64,000 nt of DNA from Segatella baroniae B14 (GTDB taxonomy: Bacteria; Bacteroidota; Bacteroidia; Bacteroidales; Bacteroidaceae). The notes beneath the pieces are model-generated. The model did no database searches. It was not told the origin of the DNA and worked only from the letters and a program-made list of their open reading frames with translations. This document shows positions 8,205 to 15,062 of this stretch, in pieces. Location of the stretch: contig NZ_CP091800.1 in the NCBI RefSeq assembly GCF_022024235.1, positions 548,001 through 612,000 on the forward strand, written 5' to 3'. Position 1 is the first letter of the stretch; the number at the start of each line of letters is the position of its first letter. The translations under genes were made by a program, and so were the position numbers.

Positions 8205-8972
8205 ATGGGAAAGAAAAGCGAAACACAACTTAACAGTTCGGGCGGCAGCGAGGTCAACGTAAGACCGCGGCAGGAGTTCTATCGTCCGCGGCAGGTGGCT
8301 GAACTGCTCGGCATCAGTTTGAGGACTTACTACACGATGGTCAGTCGGGGGAAGCTGCACCCGGTCAAACTCTCGGAGCGTGTGACCGTCGTCGCACGGA
8401 AAGAGATTCTTAGTATGATAGAGGCGGCACTTGGGGAGACGCTCTCGCAGTCGATATTCTCAAAAGACAAACGGAATGATTGCAAGGGGAAGGACAGCAA
8501 GGGAAAGGTGAATGATGGTGCAAAGACTCGCAGAGTGTCGAAAGGAACTGCCAAGGATCGTGCTCCCGTTGGCGTTACCCATGACACACATTATACCATG
8601 GCGGAGATCTGCGCCAAGTTCGACTATAGCTATGGCCGTCTCTATACACTTAGAATGCGGTATCAGATTCCGTCCATCCACGCTTTCGGCACGACGTGCT
8701 ATCCGAAGGAGGCTGTCGACAAGGCCATCGCTGAGGAGCGTGAGCGTTTGGGCAGGACGCTCGGCGAGCATTGGTACACCTGCGGAGAGCTGATGCGCAT
8801 CTACGGTCTCGGCAAGACGCAGGTCAGGCGGTTCGCCAACACCCACAATGTGCGGACGAAGAAGGCCAACGGCAACCGGCTCTATTACTTGAAGGAGGAC
8901 TGGGAGGCGGAGCGAAGAAAGGCGGAGGGCAAGAGCGCGTCAACCAAGGAGAAGCGCAAGGGCGCGTCATGA
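8205..8972 (+). CDS. Protein with three excisionase-like helix-turn-helix units
   Basis: The start at 8205 (MGKKSETQLNSSGGSE) gives 255 residues; the frame is open to 8043, but the upstream part lacks coding character. Three HTH_17-like units are visible. Unit one is FYRPRQVAELLGISLRTYYT near residue 25. Unit two is YTMAEICAKFDYSYGRLYTL near residue 130. Unit three is WYTCGELMRIYGLGKTQVRR near residue 190. A Lys/Arg-rich tail follows. Codon use is markedly more GC-rich than in all neighbours, which suggests recent transfer. Such multi-HTH proteins are carried by Bacteroidetes mobile elements and probably bind DNA at the element's control region. Confidence 0.65.
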   Translation: MGKKSETQLNSSGGSEVNVRPRQEFYRPRQVAELLGISLRTYYTMVSRGKLHPVKLSERVTVVARKEILSMIEAALGETLSQSIFSKDKRNDCKGKDSKGKVNDGAKTRRVSKGTAKDRAPVGVTHDTHYTMAEICAKFDYSYGRLYTLRMRYQIPSIHAFGTTCYPKEAVDKAIAEERERLGRTLGEHWYTCGELMRIYGLGKTQVRRFANTHNVRTKKANGNRLYYLKEDWEAERRKAEGKSASTKEKRKGAS

Positions 8973-9092
8973 ACCATAGAAGCGGAGCGTTGCTATTGGC
9001 CAAATCCGAGTCCGATTGTGTCGAAAAAACGGCAAATAAGCGGGTAAAACAAGCAAAATCGGCCTTTTCTGAGGTCAAATACACGTAAGGGG

Positions 9093-9123
9093 TTGTAGCC
9101 AGACGCAACCTGTCGTAACTTTG
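9093..9123 (+). promoter_or_regulatory. Orphan promoter just left of the IS4-type element
   Basis: TTG at 9093-9095 and TAACTTTG at 9116-9123 are separated by exactly 20 bases. The gene it once served is absent: only a short open stretch (FVEDLAALGNVNIARTADLG) to a stop near 9200 lies before the insertion element. Confidence 0.5.
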
Positions 9124-9226
9124 TAGAAGATTTAGCTGCACTCGGCAATGTTAATATTGCAAGAACAGCCGATCTTGGTAATACGATAGTAGAAATTTAG
9201 TCAGTTAATTTGAAACGAAAAAATAA

Positions 9227-10553
9227 GTCACTAGTGTCTCCTAACAATTGTTAATTGAATTTGAAGTCTATACATAGCTGCCCATCGTCGCCATCCTCGT
9301 ATTCCATCTTAAAGGGTTGGAACAGTTCATTAATACTGTCTTTAACGAGTAACGAGTTGCCCAGTATTCGCATCACCTCCACGACAGGCCTTCCAATCTT
9401 TAAGTCATGCTCTACAATGGCTATAAGGCAATAGGTTATAATGGCAACATGAATCTGAATTCTTACAAAATTTTCAGAGGTTCCCCAGAATGTTTTCACC
9501 TTGAGATGCTGCTTTATCCATTTAAAAAAGAGCTCGACCTGCCAACGATATCGGTACAACAAGGCAATATCTTTTGCTTTGAGATAGAAGTTGTTTGTAT
9601 AATAGTTGAACGATCTTTTCAGTTCTTTGGCATAATATACGACTCTACGAAGATTAGATGGGTAGTTGCCTTTATTTCGTTTGCCGGTAAATCTAATTGT
9701 CTGGTCACGGAGTATACCATCGTCTCCTTCGAGGAAATCGCTTCCATCAACTATCTCGTAGGTTGGTTTGCCCTTTTCTCTGATGATGAAGAATGCACCA
9801 GTTTGAGAGATGGAGAACATTCTGGAGAGGTCAAAGTAGCCTCTATCAAAGACATAACACGCTGAAGGTTCGTATGTAAGCATATCCATGAAATGGGAAT
9901 CATGAAGTTTAGCGTTCGTAATCCTGTAAAAAACAGGTATCTCTGTCGCTATATCAATTTGAGTGTGGACTTTAATGCCTGACTTGGTACTTCTGAAATG
10001 AGCCCAGTTGAACATAGACATACAAAGATCAATGGTGGTTGAATCGACAGCATAGAATCTTCCATGGAGTTCGAAGTCCTTTGTAATGCGTTTGCCCTGT
10101 GCGATATTTATCATGTAAAATGCGAAATCCTCAAAGATATGGTAATCCCGATAGGAATTTACGCGAGACAAAGAAGTACGATTTATAGGTCGCGCACCAA
10201 ATCCAAGACTGTATGATCTTTTCGCATGTGCTGCCAGTATGTCCGTTAGCTCACGGAGACTGCCACAGCCTGCTAGCTGCCCATACATAAGAGCCAGAAG
10301 ATGACTCCATGGAGATGGATTCCAATTGAAAGTTTGATCCATATACTTTTTGGCGATACGTCTGAACTGACGCTGCGGAAGAAAAGCCGTAAGTTGGGCG
10401 AAAATGTACTGACCTATATGCATTTTTTGCTCCGAAAATGATTCGGATGCAAAGGTAAGCATTTCAAATCCCGGACAAGGCCTTTAACCGCTATAATGTT
10501 GTTTTATAGATAGATACATCCTAAATTAACAATAATTTGGAGACACTAGTGAC
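9227..10553 (-). mobile_element. IS4-family insertion sequence
   Basis: The element is bounded by perfect 15-base inverted repeats (GTCACTAGTGTCTCC at 9227-9241 and its reverse complement at 10539-10553) and encloses a single transposase gene. The outermost CACTAGTG is itself a palindrome, so it could be part of the terminal repeat or a symmetrical target duplication; the sequence cannot decide. The element sits in the 3' part of an older broken transposase gene. Confidence 0.8.
9251..10462 (-). CDS. IS4-family transposase
   Basis: The protein has 403 residues and appears full length. The N-terminal part (MHIGQYIFAQLTAFLPQRQF) is the DUF4372-type region of Bacteroidetes IS4 transposases. Catalytic DDE-type motifs are visible: FYAVDSTTIDLC near residue 138, VFDRGYFDLSRM near residue 205, and the YREK-like block YRYRWQVELFFKWIKQHL near residue 307, which carries the catalytic glutamate. 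No frameshift is seen, so the element may be active. The gene fills almost the whole element and ends 24 bases from its left end. Confidence 0.9.
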   Translation of the reverse strand: MLTFASESFSEQKMHIGQYIFAQLTAFLPQRQFRRIAKKYMDQTFNWNPSPWSHLLALMYGQLAGCGSLRELTDILAAHAKRSYSLGFGARPINRTSLSRVNSYRDYHIFEDFAFYMINIAQGKRITKDFELHGRFYAVDSTTIDLCMSMFNWAHFRSTKSGIKVHTQIDIATEIPVFYRITNAKLHDSHFMDMLTYEPSACYVFDRGYFDLSRMFSISQTGAFFIIREKGKPTYEIVDGSDFLEGDDGILRDQTIRFTGKRNKGNYPSNLRRVVYYAKELKRSFNYYTNNFYLKAKDIALLYRYRWQVELFFKWIKQHLKVKTFWGTSENFVRIQIHVAIITYCLIAIVEHDLKIGRPVVEVMRILGNSLLVKDSINELFQPFKMEYEDGDDGQLCIDFKFN

Positions 10554-11344
10554 TGCAACCGTTTCTTGCCAAGGAGTGTCGTAAGCTCCGTAAAATCAGA
10601 TTGCTCCCCATAAACCTCCTAGAGGATTACACCCATGGAATGACTAATATCTGCATGATATATATGCCCGGATCCAGTAATACCCTTGACCAGATTATGG
10701 CCTTTGTCACTTATGATGTAATCGGAATCACTTCCAGCAGATTTCTCTGCTGCCTTTATTCTGTCTTGAACGTCATCGCCATTGAAACCCTTGCTGACCG
10801 ACATGTCAAGAACCGTAACATCCTCATGTCTTAAAGGACGCCCCTGATGCTCGGAAGGAACACCAAGAGTCAAGAGAAGTTTCTGCCCATTTATGGCAAT
10901 ACTCTCATCCACGACCATTGCGAACTTCTTGTCCTTGTATGGCTGGTCATCCTGCTAGACAGAGAGGCCAAGTTTTTTAATCCAGTTCTCAACAGTGTTG
11001 TAGCACGGGGCCTTTCCGAAAGCATCACCCAGCAGCTCGGTGAAGATCTCCAGGATTGTCACTACTGTTCGCAGCCCACATGGTGTACGCATGTAGATTA
11101 AAACGCAGAGTTGAATGACTATAAGAGGGAATCTATGTCCGGGAACAGGCTCGAAAGTAACCGACTTTGTTCTTCGGTCAATGTTATCTTCCGAACGTCT
11201 TTTTTTTTAAAGCTCCTTCTGGGCTTTGTCATACTTAGCCTTGAACTTGTCTTTTTGAGATGCAGGTTTCTTGTTCTCTTTACGAAGACGTTTTAGCTCC
11301 TCTTGGGGTGTCTCTTTATCACGGCTTGAATCTAACTTTTTCAT
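10554..11344 (-). pseudogene. Degenerate DDE-type transposase interrupted by the IS4-type element
   Basis: Reading the minus strand from an ATG at 11344 gives MKKLDSSRDKETPQEELKRL, a lysine-rich coiled-coil start. A frameshift in the A/T run near 11200 follows, then NTVENWIKKLGLSV and an in-frame TAG at 10955-10957. Next comes FAMVVDESIAINGQKLLLTL, a DDE-type first aspartate block, then YIISDKGHNLVKGI, a second aspartate block. Another TAG lies at 10619-10621, after which homologous-looking text (EVYGEQSDFTELTTLLGKKR) runs straight into the IS4 end. At least three lesions predate or accompany the insertion. The exact family is not recognised. Confidence 0.6.
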
Positions 11345-11523
11345 TGATTTATATACTCTTGAATTATACTTCAAAGTTACTAAAAATCAATGAGTTATGC
11401 AAATTTTCAAAGAACTATTTCGTTACTTAAAACGTTAAATATCAGAACATTATATTAACAACTCAACGGGTGATATCAGCCTCTGTTTCTCGGAACATCT
11501 AACTGGACACCCTAATAAATAAT

Positions 11524-11883
11524 CTATGTTTTGTAAATATAGGAATCGCAGTAGGCACAAAAGTGTTTAAACTTGTCTATCTGAGAGAGTTTCTTCTCCC
11601 AAGACCAGTAGAGTTTTGCTGCGAAGAGGTCTTCGCCATACATGAAAATCCAATTGTGGGCAAGGCTCTGTATCGCTTCTTTGCGCGTTTTGCCAAGAAA
11701 CTTGTCGCTGATTTCTCCGTATTCAAGGTAGAGACGGTCAATATATCCTTTGTCGGTGATGAAAATATGATAGTATTCCATTTCGCTCTCTGACATTGCC
11801 AATTGATAGTCGGGGATAGTAGCAAGAAGGCTGTTGATCTCAATCAGCAAAGTCATTTTCTCTTCCATTGTCAATTCTTTCAT
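11524..11883 (-). CDS. Hypothetical protein, 119 residues
   Basis: The protein is acidic and rich in aromatic residues (ESEMEYYHIFITDKGYIDRL, later WIFMYGEDLFAAKLYWSWEK). It has no signal peptide, membrane segment or known motif. Two starts are possible: MKELTMEEKM (chosen) or the internal MEEKM. It lies alone between mobile-element debris and the DUF3990 operon on the same strand, about 140 bases beyond that operon's last gene, so it could be its distal accessory gene. Function is unknown. Confidence 0.55.
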   Translation of the reverse strand: MKELTMEEKMTLLIEINSLLATIPDYQLAMSESEMEYYHIFITDKGYIDRLYLEYGEISDKFLGKTRKEAIQSLAHNWIFMYGEDLFAAKLYWSWEKKLSQIDKFKHFCAYCDSYIYKT

Positions 11884-12026
11884 AATATATGAACGTAAAT
11901 GTTATATAATTATCGTTTTGTTTTAGAAATATATCATTGACCGTTGCTCTCCTGATGGTACACTTTGCTATCATAGGATTGAATGTAAATGGTTTCTCTT
12001 TAGTTACATAGCAGGACTTTTACTCC

Positions 12027-12236
12027 TCATTGTGCCATCGTTACCTCTTTGAACAGTCGTTCCGACAACTCATCAAAAGATGTTCCTTCTGGTATCTTTC
12101 CTCCAGCCAGCTCATTGGCTACTTTTGACATGCATACCGCGCCGACAGCTGCCATGGTTGATAGGTGCAGCTCTTTGGCAATATAGGTTGTGAGCCTTGA
12201 CAGCAATTTTTCTATTTCGAGTTTATCTGTAATCAT
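12027..12236 (-). CDS. Small third gene of the DUF3791/DUF3990 operon
   Basis: The protein has 69 residues (MITDKLEIEKLLSRLTTYIA through FKEVTMAQ) and is mostly alpha-helical by composition. Its start overlaps the stop of the DUF3990 gene by 4 bases (ATGA), which implies translational coupling. It resembles the helical small proteins that accompany DUF3990 genes in Bacteroidetes, possibly a divergent DUF3791-like unit. By position it may help neutralise or chaperone the toxin; this is inference only. Confidence 0.6.
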   Translation of the reverse strand: MITDKLEIEKLLSRLTTYIAKELHLSTMAAVGAVCMSKVANELAGGKIPEGTSFDELSERLFKEVTMAQ

Positions 12237-12736
12237 AAGTCTAATATTAATTGTCTAATTCCTTTTTCTGTACAAAAGCAATATTGGATGTATTCCGGGC
12301 CTGGATATTTCAGCTGTTTTGCTAACTTGATGAGGTTTGAACTTCTGTCGTATGCGTCGCCATAGATCCTTCGATACTCCAATAATATGGCATCCACACG
12401 TGAGTCCGCAACAGGACCGATGACAATGTCATAGTCATGCTTGTAGGCATGAAGAGTACTCTTTTCTCTGTTCCTTAACACAAAAAACGCCCATTCAGCC
12501 GTTCTGCCATCGAACTTCTTTATCCTTACATCGATGGGGCATCTTGATGGATTGAATATGAACGGTGACACTTCCGGACTGCCTTCTCCAATAATAGCAG
12601 TGGTCCGCTGAGCCATGGCGACTGCACGAGTATAATCCTTCGTCAGATAGAAGCCACGACCAAAGTCCTTGAAGTCCTTACTCTTTGACAGGTCAATCTT
12701 GGTTATCAGTTGGTTACTGCCGTGATAAAGTATCAT
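12233..12736 (-). CDS. DUF3990 protein, ADP-ribosyltransferase-like toxin candidate
   Basis: The protein has 167 residues. It opens with MILYHGSNQLITKIDL, followed by KDFGRGFYLTKDYTRAVAMA. The YHGS block followed by GRGFYLT is the hallmark of DUF3990 and of related ADP-ribosyltransferase folds, where the His and Tyr bind NAD. A candidate third catalytic position lies in VDAILLEYRRIYG near residue 120. DUF3990 genes are typically paired with DUF3791 genes in toxin-antitoxin-like modules, as here. The start overlaps the upstream gene by 4 bases (ATGA). Enzymatic activity and target are not shown by sequence alone. Confidence 0.75.
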   Translation of the reverse strand: MILYHGSNQLITKIDLSKSKDFKDFGRGFYLTKDYTRAVAMAQRTTAIIGEGSPEVSPFIFNPSRCPIDVRIKKFDGRTAEWAFFVLRNREKSTLHAYKHDYDIVIGPVADSRVDAILLEYRRIYGDAYDRSSNLIKLAKQLKYPGPEYIQYCFCTEKGIRQLILDL

Positions 12737-13152
12737 AAACGACCACCGTTATTGGCACATACACGTGAGACATCATTGACAATCTCTTGATTGCTGAGGG
12801 TCTTCTCAATGTCCTGGTATTGGCGTAGAAAATCCATCCCCTTGAAAGTCACGATGTAGCTGTAAGCTTGTGTAAGAGGAACCTTCTTCTCGTCAGCGAA
12901 GTTGTTGATAACTGACACGACAAAATCACTCTCCTCTGAGTTAAAGCCCGATTTGTCAACGACATTAATCTGCAATGCCGACCCCATCTTGCCAAGAATG
13001 AAAGATGCCACCTCTGGCGTTATCGGTGCGCCATGCTCAATCTTTGACACGCGAGACTCCTTCAGACCGATCAGCCTGCCGAGTTGGGCTTGCGTAAGAC
13101 TTTTCTTCTTTCGCTCCTCGCGTATAATCATTCCTAAGCTCTTGTTCTCCAT
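12733..13152 (-). CDS. XRE-family HTH protein fused to a DUF3791 domain, putative antitoxin
   Basis: The protein has 139 residues. Residues 1-65 are a Cro/CI-type HTH (IREERKKKSLTQAQLGRLIG, then LKESRVSKIEHG). Residues 72-139 carry the DUF3791 pattern (SDFVVSVINNFADEKKVPLT, then QAYSYIVTFKGMDFLR, ending CANNGGRL). In separate form DUF3791 proteins accompany DUF3990 toxins; here the antitoxin-like domain is fused to a DNA-binding domain, which fits an autoregulating antitoxin. It is first in a three-gene operon with 4-base overlaps. A palindrome upstream (13192-13213) is the likely operator. Confidence 0.75.
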   Translation of the reverse strand: MENKSLGMIIREERKKKSLTQAQLGRLIGLKESRVSKIEHGAPITPEVASFILGKMGSALQINVVDKSGFNSEESDFVVSVINNFADEKKVPLTQAYSYIVTFKGMDFLRQYQDIEKTLSNQEIVNDVSRVCANNGGRL

Positions 13153-13178
13153 ATCTACCTATCTATTGTTGTTCACCG

Positions 13179-13213
13179 CAAAGATAAGCAAAACTTTCCA
13201 ATTATGGAAAGTT
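13179..13213 (-). promoter_or_regulatory. Promoter and palindromic operator of the HTH-DUF3791 operon
   Basis: On the minus strand TATCTTTG (plus-strand 13179-13186) is a good -10-type box. Immediately upstream of it lies AACTTTCCA-ATTA-TGGAAAGTT (13192-13213), a perfect inverted repeat with 9-base arms covering the -33 region. The placement is that expected for repression by the HTH protein encoded by the first gene. Confidence 0.6.
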
Positions 13214-13389
13214 ACGGATAAAAATTGTACTTATAAAAAGTTAAAGGTAAGAGTCTTTTTCTTAATATTTCATAACAAGAAGTAGAATAACTGCCTTAGC
13301 AGTAGCTAAACATAGTCTATTTAGCCATGCACATTTTTGTACCATTTACCCCGTAACTATTTGAAAATCAAGCAACATTATATTTACAC

Positions 13390-13662
13390 ATGAAAAAAAT
13401 AGGAAAATATGCCTTGATTACATTAGCCATAACGGCTGTCGTCAGTCTCTATATGATGACCCAACGCATAGGACTAATTGATGGACTCCAATTTGGTTGT
13501 GGCCAATATTACTATACCGACATACCCAACTGGCAACACTACTTTCAAACCGACCACTACCAGTCACCAGTATCCATGCAGTTTCTCGTTACCGTGTTTT
13601 TCATCTGGGGCTACCTGATGATGAAACTATGGTTCTGGCTGGATCATAAATGGAATGCATAA
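13390..13662 (+). CDS. Small membrane protein of unknown function
   Basis: The protein has 90 residues with one hydrophobic segment at residues 7-24 (YALITLAITAVVSLYMM) and a second at residues 66-85 (FLVTVFFIWGYLMMKLWFWL), separated by a tyrosine-rich loop. Two membrane passes with a short external loop are likely. It is alone on the plus strand, with a plausible AT-rich promoter just upstream. No family is recognised. A 98-base repeat starts 3 bases after its stop. Confidence 0.55.
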   Translation: MKKIGKYALITLAITAVVSLYMMTQRIGLIDGLQFGCGQYYYTDIPNWQHYFQTDHYQSPVSMQFLVTVFFIWGYLMMKLWFWLDHKWNA

Positions 13663-13664
13663 AA

Positions 13665-13762
13665 AAACTGCGCTCATCATTGCTCTTATAGAGCATGATC
13701 TCGATTTTTGCATCTCAATAGGTACAGACCTTAGTTACCTTTTTATCCATACAAATAAATCC
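13665..13762. repeat. 98-base dispersed repeat, copy 2
   Basis: It matches 4656-4753 without gaps, with about seven substitutions. In copy 1 this sequence is the tail of a SusC-type relic, so copy 2 is either a second shred of the same gene or a segment carried by duplication. Its right end falls within the terminator-like hairpin at 13755-13790. Confidence 0.85.
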
Positions 13763-13790
13763 CATTTACATCGAAGTAAATGGGATTTAT
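13755..13790. terminator. 15-base hairpin between convergent genes
   Basis: ATAAATCCCATTTAC at 13755-13769 pairs perfectly with 13776-13790 around a 6-base loop. It lies between the end of the small membrane protein gene and the end of the minus-strand lipoprotein gene, so it may act in both directions. Confidence 0.6.
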
Positions 13791-13826
13791 ATTTGTATTT
13801 ATTTATATAAATATTTGCTATATCTG

Positions 13827-14900
13827 TTATTTAAGCCATCTTGGGTCTCCTACTGAAGATGGCATAGATACGGTTAAGCCTTCTGCTGTGCTTGTAATTG
13901 TAGCTATGCCTTCTACGCTGTTCTTAACCGGCTCATTTGTATCACCTGTTACTTCATTCACTCCTGTATTGACACCTTCATAGTTGAATAAGTTTCCAGA
14001 AATATTCCATGTAGGGTTAGTACCCTGAGAACCACCATTCAAACCTTTAATAACTTGGCCACTCTTACCGCAGTCGACAAATACGCTGTTTTCTACATTG
14101 TATGCTAACCATTTTTGGTTAGATTGGCGATGAGTGTAGAAGTTTTTCGATTTAGCGAGATTATAGAATGTAGAATTCTTGATATTGAACGTTTGGGTAC
14201 TGTTTTCTTCTATTTCAGTAAGCTTTTGACCACTTTGAGAAGAATACATACTCTTAGTCGTAGCTCCGGGTACATTACCCCAAATCGTAGAGTTCTCAAT
14301 AGTCAAAGTCTTAGCACAACTACCCTTGGTAAAATCAATGGTAATAGCATCACCTGCCTGCTCAACGAGACTGTTGACGATATTAAAGTTGGTAATGAGA
14401 TAATTCTTAGTGCTTGAATAGAAGAGCGCTTTCTTGAGTCCTGTTACGGATACATTCTCGAAGTCGATAGCTTCTATAGTAGTAACTTGCTCGTTTACAG
14501 TATTCAAACTGATCAGTGGGGTAGTGGAAGCTGTTGCATCAATTGTCACATTACTCAACTTGAAATTGTTGTTGACAATGAAACCTCCGTTCTCGCCTAA
14601 TACAAGATGAGCAGCAGTACTGTTGGCTGGTGTCAAAATCGTAATCTGTTTGCCTGAAAGATCGATAGTCTCATTAAGAGTCAGGTTGATACCTGGAGCC
14701 AACTTAATAACGGTAGCTTCAGCACCAGCATCTTGAATAGCCTTTACCAGATCATCAATTGTAGTAATATATGAACCTGTTGTTTCTTCTGTTCCAGGAG
14801 ATACTGGGTTATCTGACTTACTACAAGAAACAAAACTTGCTGATCCAGAAATCAACAATGCAGCTACTAATGTTTTGGCTATTGAAAATCGTTTTTCCAT
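13827..14900 (-). CDS. Surface lipoprotein with DUF4957-type beta-helix, pectin locus
   Basis: The protein has 357 residues with a lipoprotein signal ending ASFVSC (cysteine 26). After a short linker (SKSDNPVSPGTEETTGSY) the rest is a right-handed beta-helix: LVLGENGGFIVNNNFKLSNV, later IENSTIWGNV, FNIKNSTFYNL and NVENSVFVDCGKSGQVIKG. It ends with SVGDPRWLK, the terminal GDPRW signature typical of DUF4957/DUF5123 proteins. These are found next to pectinases in Bacteroidetes and are thought to bind pectic chains at the cell surface. It lies directly downstream of the pectinase fusion on the same strand. No catalytic acid cluster is recognised. Confidence 0.7.
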   Translation of the reverse strand: MEKRFSIAKTLVAALLISGSASFVSCSKSDNPVSPGTEETTGSYITTIDDLVKAIQDAGAEATVIKLAPGINLTLNETIDLSGKQITILTPANSTAAHLVLGENGGFIVNNNFKLSNVTIDATASTTPLISLNTVNEQVTTIEAIDFENVSVTGLKKALFYSSTKNYLITNFNIVNSLVEQAGDAITIDFTKGSCAKTLTIENSTIWGNVPGATTKSMYSSQSGQKLTEIEENSTQTFNIKNSTFYNLAKSKNFYTHRQSNQKWLAYNVENSVFVDCGKSGQVIKGLNGGSQGTNPTWNISGNLFNYEGVNTGVNEVTGDTNEPVKNSVEGIATITSTAEGLTVSMPSSVGDPRWLK

Positions 14901-15062
14901 AATATTATAAATGTGTTAGTTTAATAATGTATAGCTCAGAAGATCAGACAGCTTCATAAGCAATTGATATTAGATATTGCAAATATAATCTTTATTTTTC
15001 ATTCTCCAAATATTTCGATTAAAAAAGTTTATTTTTTAATCGAAATATTTCGAAACTACATT

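Noticed and set aside
9111..9202. Short open stretch FVEDLAALGNVNIARTADLG before the IS4-type element
   Set aside because: It overlaps the orphan promoter, has no start codon and no family was recognised, so it is mentioned only as a possible remnant and not listed as a gene.
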